NCBI RefSeq assembly: GCF_026151205.1
Contig: NC_087075.1
Coordinates: forward strand, 2,270,859-2,334,858
DNA: 64,000 nucleotides
DNA from: Bolinopsis microptera
Lineage: Eukaryota; Ctenophora; Tentaculata; Lobata; Bolinopsidae
Reading direction: 5' to 3'
The notes below the pieces were generated by a model. The model ran no database searches, was not told the DNA's origin, and saw only the letters and a list, made by a program, of their open reading frames with translations. The position numbers were made by a program, and so were the translations under genes. Shown in pieces: positions 34,836 through 44,273 of this stretch; position 1 is the stretch's first letter; every line of letters starts with the position of its first letter.

Positions 34836-36164
34836 ATGTCATCACTTGTTGCTGTTGGAGTAAGGTCAGGATTTCAAATAATACGGTATTACTTTTGTAA
34901 GGATCTAGAAAAAGGAGATTACACAAATGAGCAACTTCTCACTATATTTGAAAGCAAAATTGGTGCTATTTCAAAGGATCTAGAAGACCTAAAACTTCAA
35001 AAGCTTCGGTCTGCTACTTTCCTTTTGAGGTCTGGAGTTCAAATGTTTCATTCGAATGACTTTGAGGAAGCAAGAAGAAACTTTGACAAAGCCAAGATGG
35101 ACGCCATTGAAGCATTTTCAACTGCTCCATCTGTAGATTGGAGAGTGCTCTCAATTAAAATCGCTATTTGTTCACACATTTGGAGAAAAGCTGGCCTCCT
35201 ACTGGGTTGCTTATCAGTAAACTTTGTTTCAGTCCTGAAGCAAGTTTTACTGCACATTCATAGACTGCTTGATGATGATGGAATAAAAAGCAATATCAAA
35301 ACCCATGTCGGTGGGTCTTTTCTGTCCAACATCAATAAGTCAAAACGACTTGGGTTGATTAACACAGTTCTTGATATCGAAGAAAGCTCTAGAAAAGTGT
35401 TGTTTGATAACTTTTTGGAGATGTTACCCTCTTCTTATGTAACATATGATGGAGACTCGCGTGTTTCACTTCTTGAGCTCACTAGTAATAGACATGATTT
35501 AGTCCCCTTCTCACCAAGACAATGCTCACTTATTGAGCCCGTCCCAGCTATCAAATCATGGAGAAATGTCTCTTGTGAGATATCATTAGAAAGGAACGCT
35601 ACTCAAGAGATGGTATCCTGTGGTACAGACCATAATGGTGCTGATATTTACATCGCTGATCGCAAATGGATTGATTTACATAGCACAGTAAAAAGTCTCA
35701 TGGCATCTATTCAAAATTTTGAGATAAACAAAGAGAAAACTCTTCAGATGGTGAATAGTTCTCTCGATGAAAATGAAAATAGTAAAATAAAACAGTCTAA
35801 CTGTTTTGAGATTGTTTACATCTGTGTTAAAGTTTCTTACAAGTGCCCGATGGAAACTCCATCCTGTGTTTACATTTACCTTGACAATAAACAACAGCCA
35901 GGTTCATCATTTCACATGGCAGTTAAAAGTCGTGGAATGTCAGATCAAGAATACTCGGCTTCCTTTTATCGTGGAGATGAGCTTCTCAGAATACTGAATC
36001 AGGAGCTGAATTCTACTTCAATGCTCGATGTAAACCTTTTCGCTGCAAATTGTGATGTTGAAGTTAGAAATTTTGAACTTATTGTTCATTACAAGAGTAC
36101 TGAAATCAAAGCTTTTAAACTTGATGGATCGGATAACAATCAGTTAGCTATGAGCTGCACATAA
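34836..36164 (+). CDS. Uncharacterised single-exon protein, 442 aa
   Basis: An uninterrupted ATG-to-TAA frame; the in-frame codon three positions upstream is TTG, so ATG at 34836 is the likely start. Residues about 10-120 are predicted mostly helical and charged, including FESKIGAISKDLEDLKLQKL and FEEARRNFDKAKMDAIEAFS. This layout (helical pair, then ...AF....S...R.L..KI.I...I......) recalls a large uncharacterised protein family of marine invertebrates that I know only as hypothetical proteins. The second half (about 260-442) seems to hold beta-rich segments (CFEIVYICVKVSYKC, NFELIVHYKSTEIKAFKLDG). No signal peptide, membrane helix or catalytic motif stands out. The lack of stops over 442 codons and normal composition argue for a real, maintained gene. 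Intronless state, next to repeats, could mean a retrocopy or a fast-duplicating family. Confidence 0.8.
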   Translation: MSSLVAVGVRSGFQIIRYYFCKDLEKGDYTNEQLLTIFESKIGAISKDLEDLKLQKLRSATFLLRSGVQMFHSNDFEEARRNFDKAKMDAIEAFSTAPSVDWRVLSIKIAICSHIWRKAGLLLGCLSVNFVSVLKQVLLHIHRLLDDDGIKSNIKTHVGGSFLSNINKSKRLGLINTVLDIEESSRKVLFDNFLEMLPSSYVTYDGDSRVSLLELTSNRHDLVPFSPRQCSLIEPVPAIKSWRNVSCEISLERNATQEMVSCGTDHNGADIYIADRKWIDLHSTVKSLMASIQNFEINKEKTLQMVNSSLDENENSKIKQSNCFEIVYICVKVSYKCPMETPSCVYIYLDNKQQPGSSFHMAVKSRGMSDQEYSASFYRGDELLRILNQELNSTSMLDVNLFAANCDVEVRNFELIVHYKSTEIKAFKLDGSDNNQLAMSCT

Positions 36165-36368
36165 GATAATAATAAGCTTATTCTAAAATTCACCGTAAAT
36201 TTTTTAGACTATTCCATAGCAAGTTTTGTTTTTGTACTCAATTTTAGCATATATTTGTTTTATCAAGATTCTCATGACATTGTTGGAATGTAATAATTGT
36301 TTGAAATGTAGATTGTAGAATATCATCTTTATTTTGGTTAATTTAGAAGAAAATGTGTTTAAATTTAA

Positions 36369-36440
36369 CAACACAACAAGATACAACATGGGCAGGTCTC
36401 TCCCGAACACTGGGATGGCCTGAGGTGCTTATCAGTAACA
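36369..36440 (-). mobile_element. SINE 3'-end remnant
   Basis: ACAACAAGATACAA followed by GGGCAGGTC(T/A)CTCCCGAAC and GGGATGGCCTGAGGTGCTTA matches the body and tail of the SINE at 3781-3850, in the same orientation; the tRNA-like head is absent. Confidence 0.7.
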
Positions 36441-36575
36441 AATTATATAGTTTAGGAAATTTTGTTTCTTAACAATTTGGGAAATTCTTCATAAAATAGA
36501 ACTTTAAATAATGTTGTTGATATCCAGAATAAAGATTTGAATATTTTTTGTACAGTTATATTAACATTTGTTACA

Positions 36576-36910
36576 CTAAGGCTCATGGTTGAGGTGGACG
36601 ATTGCCCTAGGATTGATAAAGAGATAGAAATCACTACTACATGGGGATTTCCTGAGTCCATTGATCCAGATACCGTTATAGGTAAGCCATTTGCAGAAAT
36701 CTTCAGACCAATCTTCTCTGCATAATGACATAGCGGAATTCAGGGCCTCTATGACGAGGGGTGGTGTTAGAGAATCATAGAGGGCCTTAAAGTCGTAGGT
36801 AAATGATCTGAAGCCTTTCTTCTGTACTGGGGAATGTTCACTATCCACGAAATCCAACCATTGAAGGGCATCAGTGCTATCAGTCAAAAGGTCAGAGCAG
36901 AAATCTTTTT
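36576..36910 (-). pseudogene. Reverse-transcriptase fragment (YDFKALYDSLTPPLV motif)
   Basis: On the - strand, LTDSTDALQWLDFVDSEHS leads into FTYDFKALYDSLTPPLVIEA and MSLCREDWSEDFCKWL. The segment around DFKALYDSL has the look of reverse transcriptase motif A (catalytic Asp in a strand followed by a helix). I recall close matches in unclassified reverse-transcriptase-like proteins of cnidarians. The frame then degenerates before motif C, so only a fragment remains. The element class cannot be named. Confidence 0.45.
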
Positions 36911-39845
36911 TTAGCTCTTAGATAATGCTTTTAAGCAAACTAGATATCCCAATCAATGACCATCATAGTATTTCTCTAACCGATAGCCCAAGGCATAAAA
37001 GGCGGCCCTACACAACATATCAAGATTAAAAGTATAAAAATATTGACTTGACATTTGCTAAACTCTTTGCAGAGTGGTCAAAAACTGAAATGACACGTTT
37101 CACAATTTCATTACTTCCTGTACGGAGAAGCAGGTTCCCAATAGCCAGTTTATTAGAGTTATCGCCTGACATTGTATACTTCTTGTACAGTTACACACGT
37201 TGTACACAAGGTTAGCACACAGTAATACCGTTTTATCAATAGAGGTAAGATAGCTGCGGAATGTACAACCAAAGCAATTAGCAATAAGGAAAAAAAAGTT
37301 GTAGGGTTTAATTTTATTATGATGTCCTATTATGCATCATATAATGGGTTCGAAATGATACCACCATACCCACATAAGTCCACATATCAGAACAAGTCAG
37401 TTTACACGGCCACAAAGACTTTCAAATCAGACAGTACCAGTCCTGCTTGAGTTTATCGGCTCTATATCAGATTTGTCCTAGTTTGTTGGTCAGCTACTGT
37501 CAGAATAAAGTTGGATGATGATTAATCACTCTACACTCGACTGTCACGTGACTTTTTTAACCCGTTCTCTAGCTGGCCCTGAACGACTATTCGAAACCTT
37601 AACCCTCTTATCTGATCACAACCCTAACCCTAACCCAATCCCTAACAAAAGCATATGCTGAAACCCTAACCCTAACGAGAAATTAGACTAACTTCCTTAT
37701 ACGGTCATATCACGTGATCGAGACAGTTTTTCGCCAATATCTCGTCAGGGGAGCATTTTAACTCTATGTCATGGGGGGTTATTCGGAATCAGCGTCCGAA
37801 AATACATCGATTGAAATTGGTCTCAACTGTCGGGGGCCCTTTTAGAACAATCTCGAAGATCGACTGTAGAGTGATTTAGCACGATCGAATAAAGTTCACG
37901 ACCCCCCACCCCGGACACCCCTCGCAAAGACAAATACTATAAACATCCTGACTCATACTGATGTAATCTAGCAGTGTGGCTAGAACTATGCCAACTATAA
38001 TTGATAGGTGAACGGAAGACACGATGGCAACCGTTGAGCTTTTACTCTCCTGTTCTTCTAAAAATCCGCTCCATCGATCACTTTCTACTTTCATTATTTA
38101 ATTCCGGAGTACTCCTTATTGATATTGGTTTAGCTGATAGACTCGCAGTCCCTATAGCCGTATACTTGTCCGAGCAGTTTATCAGAGAAACAGGTAACAT
38201 TGCATAGTTAGTGTGTGTCACTGATAAAATCAGTAATATTTACGGCAGATGCCAGATCCTGTAATAAAACGGAATCATAGCATATGTTTTTATAGATTAC
38301 ATCGGCTACGCTGAAATTTGCTTCGCACACACCACACACATTAGTACATTCCATTGATATAGATACTCGCTTAACTCGCACGTGTGCGCGGCTCTGATCA
38401 CGCCACAGTTATTTGGCAAATATCATATTAGAGACACACCGAATTATAGACCAAAATGTGGCAAAGTTTCATATAAATCACACTTCCTTCAGCATTCGTT
38501 ACAAAATTTGAGTGCGCATCACAGGAACTTCCAGATTTTTCTCAGTGTATAATACGTTGCGTGAATTGTCGAGGTGTACTGGTACAGACAGATTCGTCTG
38601 CAAAATTCGATCTGCCGACACGCAAAGCTTACAAAAGATTTTTGACCTTTTTGAGTCCTATTAGGTGCACTTTATGGCTGACCAACTTTTCCAAACTTTT
38701 CCACTTGTCTTAAGGCCACTTTTTGCCACTTTTTGCCACTTTTCCACTTTTCTTGTTTGTCGAATATCTTAAGTTGTGAACATCTTTAAAGGTTGCAGAT
38801 TAATCGAGGGTGTTCATTTTATCAGGAAGACAATCTTACGTCAGATAATCAGTTAATTGGATAATTATCAATTACGTAGCTAATTAGCAAATTAGCTAAT
38901 TAGCAAAAATTTAAAAACTTTTTGACTCAAAATGATTGGAATAGCTTAAAACACGGAGAAAAGTAGTTTTTAGTAATCAATTACTAAGTCAAAGGGCTGA
39001 AACTGAAAAACGTTAACCACAGGATATTACTATTAGAGTTTCATAATTAATTACAGTACATCCTTATCGATTTTCACAGAAACTGCACCAAAGGCACATT
39101 TAAGATCGAACCGATAGCCTGCTGTGCTATTGATGCTTTAATGCTTTTCATACAAGGTTACAACAACGTCTTCATGTTATGTATATCCTCAATAAATGTA
39201 AAAGTAGTGTTGTAATTAGTTTAAAACTATCATTTTATTGATTTCAATGATGAATCAGTGGAGTTAAGATAATCGCATAATATGTATTAAATAAAACCTC
39301 TCTGTACCGTCAATTGTGTTAATCTGAACCGGCTTACCTGGATTACCATCTACCTCTTCTTTTCCTCAACAATCAGACCGAGTTGTGCAAGAAATGTGAT
39401 TTATGATAGCTCATAATAATTACATCACCCACCGAATGCGAAATGAGTCATATCGCATTTGGTGGGTAAATAATATCGAGCTGTTTTCGATCACACTATC
39501 ACAATAAGACACAATAGCATGCAAGTCATCCCACATATTAAGTCATATCTGGGATATCATTAGTATTACAGCTATTAAAATCCCAAACGATGTTTTTACG
39601 CTAAATATATAAACTACATATTAAAGAATGGCTATGCTATAATATACTAATATACACCAGATACACAACATTTTACTAGCTCTAAATTCTAATATTATTC
39701 AGATACACCAGACTTTATTAGTATTTATATTGTTACGATACACCAGACTTTATGTTGGATTTTTATTAAGCTATTAATATAAAAGAAATCCTTTTGGGTA
39801 TGCTTAAACAAATCTTTACGTATCATCTAATGTGGCTTAATATAT
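36911..39845. other. No gene recognised; short interstitial telomere-like repeat
   Basis: Short frames on both strands do not look coding. 37619-37676 has seven CCCTAA-type units broken by other sequence, matching the animal telomere repeat but too short for a telomere. About 38700-38745 contains a few tandem GCCACTTTTT units. Confidence 0.5.
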
Positions 39846-40014
39846 TTCAGGAGACCGAAGAAATCCAAAGATAGAGCCAATAAAGACAGTCAGAGGACCA
39901 ATTTTATGAACCTTAACAGAAAAAGGCCGAGCTGGATGAACAGATATTGCTCCGCAGCTCGTTTCCTGGACCTTACTTCATAAAAGTATCCCCATCCGAA
40001 CCTACAGCAGAACC

Positions 40015-40590
40015 TCAACTTCCAGCAGAACCTAAACATTCGCTTCGTCTGAACCTCAACCTCCAGCATAACCCAAACCTTCGTCTGAACTTCAACCTCC
40101 AACAGAACCCAAACCTTAGTCTAAACCTCAACCTCCAACAGAACCCAAACCTTAGTCTAAACCTCAACCTCCAACAGAACCCAAACCTTAGTCTAAACCT
40201 CAACCTCCAGCAGAACCCAAACCTTAGTCTAAACCTCAACCTCCAACAGAACCCAAACCTTAGTCTAAACCTCAACCTCCAGCAGAACCGAAACATTAGT
40301 CTAAACCTCAACCTCCAACAGAACCCAAACCTTAGTCTAAACCTCAACCTCCAACAGAACCCAAACCTTAGTCTAAACCTCAACTTCCAGCAGAACCTAA
40401 ACATTCGCTTCGTCTGAACCTCAACCTCCAGCATAACCCAAACCTTCGTCTGAACTTCAACCTCCAACAGAACCCAAACCTTAGTCTAAACCTCAACCTC
40501 CAACAGAACCCAAACCTTAGTCTAAACCTCAACCTCCAGCAGAACCCAAACATTAGTCTGAACATCAACCTCCAACAGAACCCAAAATAT
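40015..40590. repeat. 36-bp minisatellite with higher-order duplication
   Basis: About 16 copies of a 36-bp unit (CCTCAACCTCCAACAGAACC plus CAAACCTTAGTCTAAA). The opening 90 bp, with the distinctive AAACATTCGCTTCGTCTGAA, appears again at about 40381-40470, so the array was duplicated in blocks. As 36 is a multiple of three, both strands stay open: one + frame reads LNLNLQQNPNLS over and over. The second block is in frame with the exon at 40591-40732; the first block is in a different frame. Confidence 0.92.
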
Positions 40591-41480
40591 AACGAGCTTA
40601 TGGGGTGTGACAAGCGGCTTACAGTAAAGAAGGTGAGAGGAATTGCGCAGCGATCTAAAGAGAATGAGTTAGAAGAGCTTTGGAATCTAAAAGTGGAGTC
40701 GCTTTTCTTTGACGGGAGAAAGCATAAATTAGGTATGCCTCTTCTTTTTGTTGTTAATTTCATAGATTTTCCTTTTGGCAACTAAACGCTTTCAAAATAA
40801 ATATGGGATTTCGAGTCGAATATCAAAGCCGATCGATCAAATGTGATTTTAGGTATAACATTTTGATAACTTATAATTTTTTTGGTTGCTTGGTGTAAAA
40901 ATGTAAATGAGGTAAAAGTGTTTATCTAACCAGGTACGTTAGCCTTGGATCAACACAAGATTAGACAGAAGGTTACTGAGAAACACGACCCTTGTAACGC
41001 AGCCATCTGGTCGTTACCTTGGATTTGCAGCCACGGAGAATGAAACCGGTAAGTTTTTCATCAACATTAAAGTCAATTAAATCAAAATAATCTGTAAAAT
41101 TGCTCGTAAAAATTCTACTTAACTCTAAAAAACTATTTCAAATGTTTGCTCAGTTTTCCACTTTCAGTTACTGCCACCTTGACCGCATTGTAAGGAGGTA
41201 GGGATCGACACACCGCCAATTAGATCTTGTGGCTGTGACGCGACTAACGTCAACGCCGGACCTCACCGGTCACAATGGGATTATATCCCTCTTGGAGAAG
41301 AATCTTGGACGGGAATTGCAAAGATGTATTTGCTGCCTTCACAGGATAGAACTGCCATTCAGGCCCTTATTCATTGCATTTGATGGAAAGACTTCTGGCC
41401 CCAACTCGTTTACTGACGTTATCGGAAATCTTCTCAGGACAATTACCGTTCAGTCAACGCGGCATTTCTGTCTTCTCTAG
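40591..41480 (+). pseudogene. Decayed multi-exon gene with FDGRK / PSGRYLGF / GCDATNVNAG motifs
   Basis: Three exons can be traced. Exon 1 (from about 40591, possibly including the minisatellite frame, to 40732) encodes ELEELWNLKVESLFFDGRKH and ends before GTATGC. Exon 2 (40934-41048) follows CTAACCAG in matching phase and encodes TLALDQHKIRQKVTEKH, then, one frame over, LVTQPSGRYLGFAATENETG. Exon 3 (41168-41480) follows CACTTTCAG and encodes CGCDATNVNAG, then, again one frame over, GHNGIISLLEKNLGRELQR, CICCLHRIELPFRPLF and DGKTSGPNSFTDVIG. The order FDGRK, G.YLGH, GCD.T.VN.G, LHxNELPLRHL, DG.TSGP..F..PIG matches, from memory, an uncharacterised and often multicopy protein family of arthropods and cnidarians. 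The frameshifts say pseudogene unless the sequence is in error. Confidence 0.6.
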
Positions 41481-42675
41481 GGACATATAACATATTATAT
41501 TGTGAAGAAGGCAGAAGCTGGGTTGAGATCTACGACTGTATATGTCAAGATTGCTCCCAAACTTTAGGAAATTATTTACTTTTAGTTATATTATCAATTT
41601 TTACTTACCGCTTCATTTGAATATCAAGTATAGAAGCTCAGTTGTTAATGGTGTAGGTAATTGTTTGAGGAAGTAACATTGGTCAGGAATCGGGTTAAGG
41701 GTAAAGTTGACAGGGAAATTTGTATAGAAGTTTCAGGAAATAATTCTTATTTTGCACACTCCCGTAACATTCTAATTGCCATGTTTATAGCTGAAGATTG
41801 TTCTATTATTAGAAAATAGGCTATAGATGGTAGTTGGGTATATTTTAATTGTTTTGGTAATAATGTGTAAGTAACTGAGCCGCCTACTTTAAAGGGATTA
41901 GATTTAAATCTTCAATTGTTTCAGAACCAATTACTTCTGGGCTGCCCTGTAAAAATTAAACGGGCGTATAGGTTGTCTCGGCAAAGCCTCCTTAAATTAT
42001 TGATAGACGATCTTAAGGCGAACCTTTTGTAGTTTTTTGCACATTTCACGGTGTGAAGATGTTTTTTACCACGGTAAATTCGGTACACATAGTCAAGTTC
42101 GACACGTACAACTGTAGTTCGACAAACCCTAAGGTTGGACTTTGTCAAACGAAAGTGCTCTACCTGGACTAATTCTACAGGAGAACTTCGACTATCAAAC
42201 TTTAGTTTTGAATCTCCGGTCTCCAACAACGATCCTTTATGAGCTTGAAATCTATTCGTATGTTTTTTTTTCGCTTGTCTCATGCTGCCCAATGATGTTA
42301 GAATTGTAGATTTAACTGAGAGATAAACGACTAATATAGGCGTGATACCTCTTATTTCGTTTTAAAGATCTAGATTGTAGAGTATGCTATATAAATATCT
42401 ACCACATACCACTTTTTATGTTATCACAAACGACAAGTAACAGAGTACCCGTCTAGAGATTTGGCTAGACCGGAAACAGAATGATATCAGTCTATTTTCC
42501 TGTTATCATGCCCTTTAATAGTTTTACCCGATATGGAACCAAATATTAACTTTGAAACTTCTTCAAAAACATAGTTCTTTGAAGCCCTGACGTATGTAAT
42601 ATTGTTAGTTTATTATATAGATGAATTTTAGTTCTGTTACGTATTAGGTATGTATTATTCTTAGGATACCAATAA
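41481..42675. other. No gene recognised
   Basis: AT-rich sequence. Part of it (about 42225-42290) resembles about 6795-6860 (AACGATCCTT... GAACTTGAAGTCTATTCG versus the same with substitutions), so at least some of it is a diverged repeat. Confidence 0.45.
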
Positions 42676-44273
42676 TACAAATTTGAATTATGTGGTTAGT
42701 TTGGAAGCTGTTGAGATAGCTGCTAAAGCTTTGAAGAATGGTAGAGCCACTGGGCCTGATTAAATCCCAAGTGAATTGATTAAGTATGCAAACAGAAGTG
42801 TATTTCAGAAATATGCAGACTGTATAAATACCGCATTTGAAACAAACACCACCATAACATCTATTGGAAAAGGCAACATTACTCAACTCCAAAAGCCTAA
42901 GAAACCACTTGGTCCAGCAGCAAACATCAGACCTCTCACCCTCTCAAACTGCTCCAGAAAATTACTGTCAATGATTACCCTAAAACGTATCCAAGGCAAG
43001 CTAGATCAGTACACCGGTCCTACACAAAGTGCTTACAAGAGAGGTAGAAGTTGTGGCGATATAATTTGGTCTCAACGTATGCTAACCTCAGTGGTACTTA
43101 GAAAGCATTGGAGCTACCACAGAATGAGTATAGACATGTCAAGTGCCTTTGACACCATCAGCAGAGAAACAGTACTCAATGTTCTTGAAGATGCTGGCTG
43201 TACTAGTGATGAAATTAGGATGGTACGGCTCCTACTATCAAACACAGTGTTGAAAGTAAAAGTCAATAATACTGTATCAATTGAGTTCCAAAGCACAACT
43301 GGAGCATTTCAAGGAGATGCACTATCAGGTAATCTATTTACTGTTGTTGAAGCCGCTGCACTTATTCACCTCAGATCTGTACTCTCCCAAGTATCATCAA
43401 CACCTTACCCAGTGAATCATCCAATCCCTAATCCTCCTATCTCAGAAGAATTCATGCCACTCGAAACAGGATACTCTGATGATATTGACTTTAATAACAC
43501 TGAACTTGCTCCACTCAAAGAAATGCTTCCTATCGCTAAAGATATATTCCAGCAGTGGGACCTTCATATCAATTCTTCCAAGACTGAATTTGTCCATTTT
43601 TATTTAGCAGATCCTAAACCCACTGTTAAACGCAAGGTGATTGTTGGAAAAGTGTATAGAGGTGATGAAGAGTGGCGCTCTAACAAAACTTTAGGATCGT
43701 TGATGTGCACTGTTAAGGATATCAAGAATCGAATATTCCTTGGTAATGTTGCCTTTAGTAAATTTCAGAAAGTTTGGATGAAGAGCAAGATTCAGTCCAA
43801 AGGAAGATCAAAATCTACGAGGCACAAGTAGTCTCTATTCTACTCTACAACTGCAACTCCTGGGCTGCACCACTAGCTTCGTTAAATGAACTTGATATTG
43901 CTCATCGCAAACACCTCCGAAGAATCTCAACATCAGATGGCCTACTGGGGTTATTTCTAATGAGGCACTCTATGCTCGTTGTTATGTCACTCCCTTGTCT
44001 GTGAGAGTCTCTAAGTTTCGATGGAGAATGTTAGGACATATCTTAAGAGGACAGGAAGACTCACCAGCATACACCTCTATGTTATTTGCTATAAATTCTG
44101 ATATTTTTATGGAAGGGAGACGGGGTAGACCATGTTTAAACTTATTAGATGTTATTAGAAAAGACTTGACTAGTAGAAATCTTGATATTAGACTTAAGAA
44201 TTTGACTGATTTCGAAGACCTTAGATTTTTAGCTTTAGATAGGGAGGAGTGGAAGAAGTTAGAAGATGGTTGA
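42676..44273 (+). pseudogene. Decayed LINE reverse transcriptase with YSDD motif
   Basis: The frame starts at about 42690 with SLEAVEIAAKALKNGRATGP, has an in-frame TAA just before IPSELIKYAN, then runs as a 351-codon frame (42776-43831). Motifs are NIRPLTLSNCSRKLLS, HRMSIDMSSAFDTISRETVL (motif A), GAFQGDALSGNLFTV (motif B) and TGYSDDIDFNNTEL in place of the usual YADD/FADD. The C-terminal region continues in two further frames (IYEAQVVSILLYNCNSWAAP; then KFRWRMLGHILRGQE and GRRGRPCLNLLDVIRKDL to 44273). The WRMLGH...RRGRP ending relates it to RTE-like elements, but the protein is far from the LINE at 12924. One stop and two frameshifts make it dead. Confidence 0.82.

Noticed and set aside
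37619-37676. Telomere
   Set aside because: Only about seven broken CCCTAA units with unrelated DNA on both sides; an interstitial short repeat is enough to explain it.
37876-38094. 72-codon - strand frame with a hydrophobic stretch
   Set aside because: Single short frame, no splice sites, neighbours or conservation visible; overlapped by an equally long frame on the other strand.
39947-40467. Open frames on both strands through the 36-bp minisatellite as separate proteins
   Set aside because: A 36-bp period keeps frames open automatically; only the in-frame link to the exon at 40591-40732 is worth considering.
41921-42292. 123-codon - strand frame
   Set aside because: Basic, low-information protein with no recognisable family; part of its DNA resembles a diverged repeat near 6800, so chance or transposon origin is more likely.
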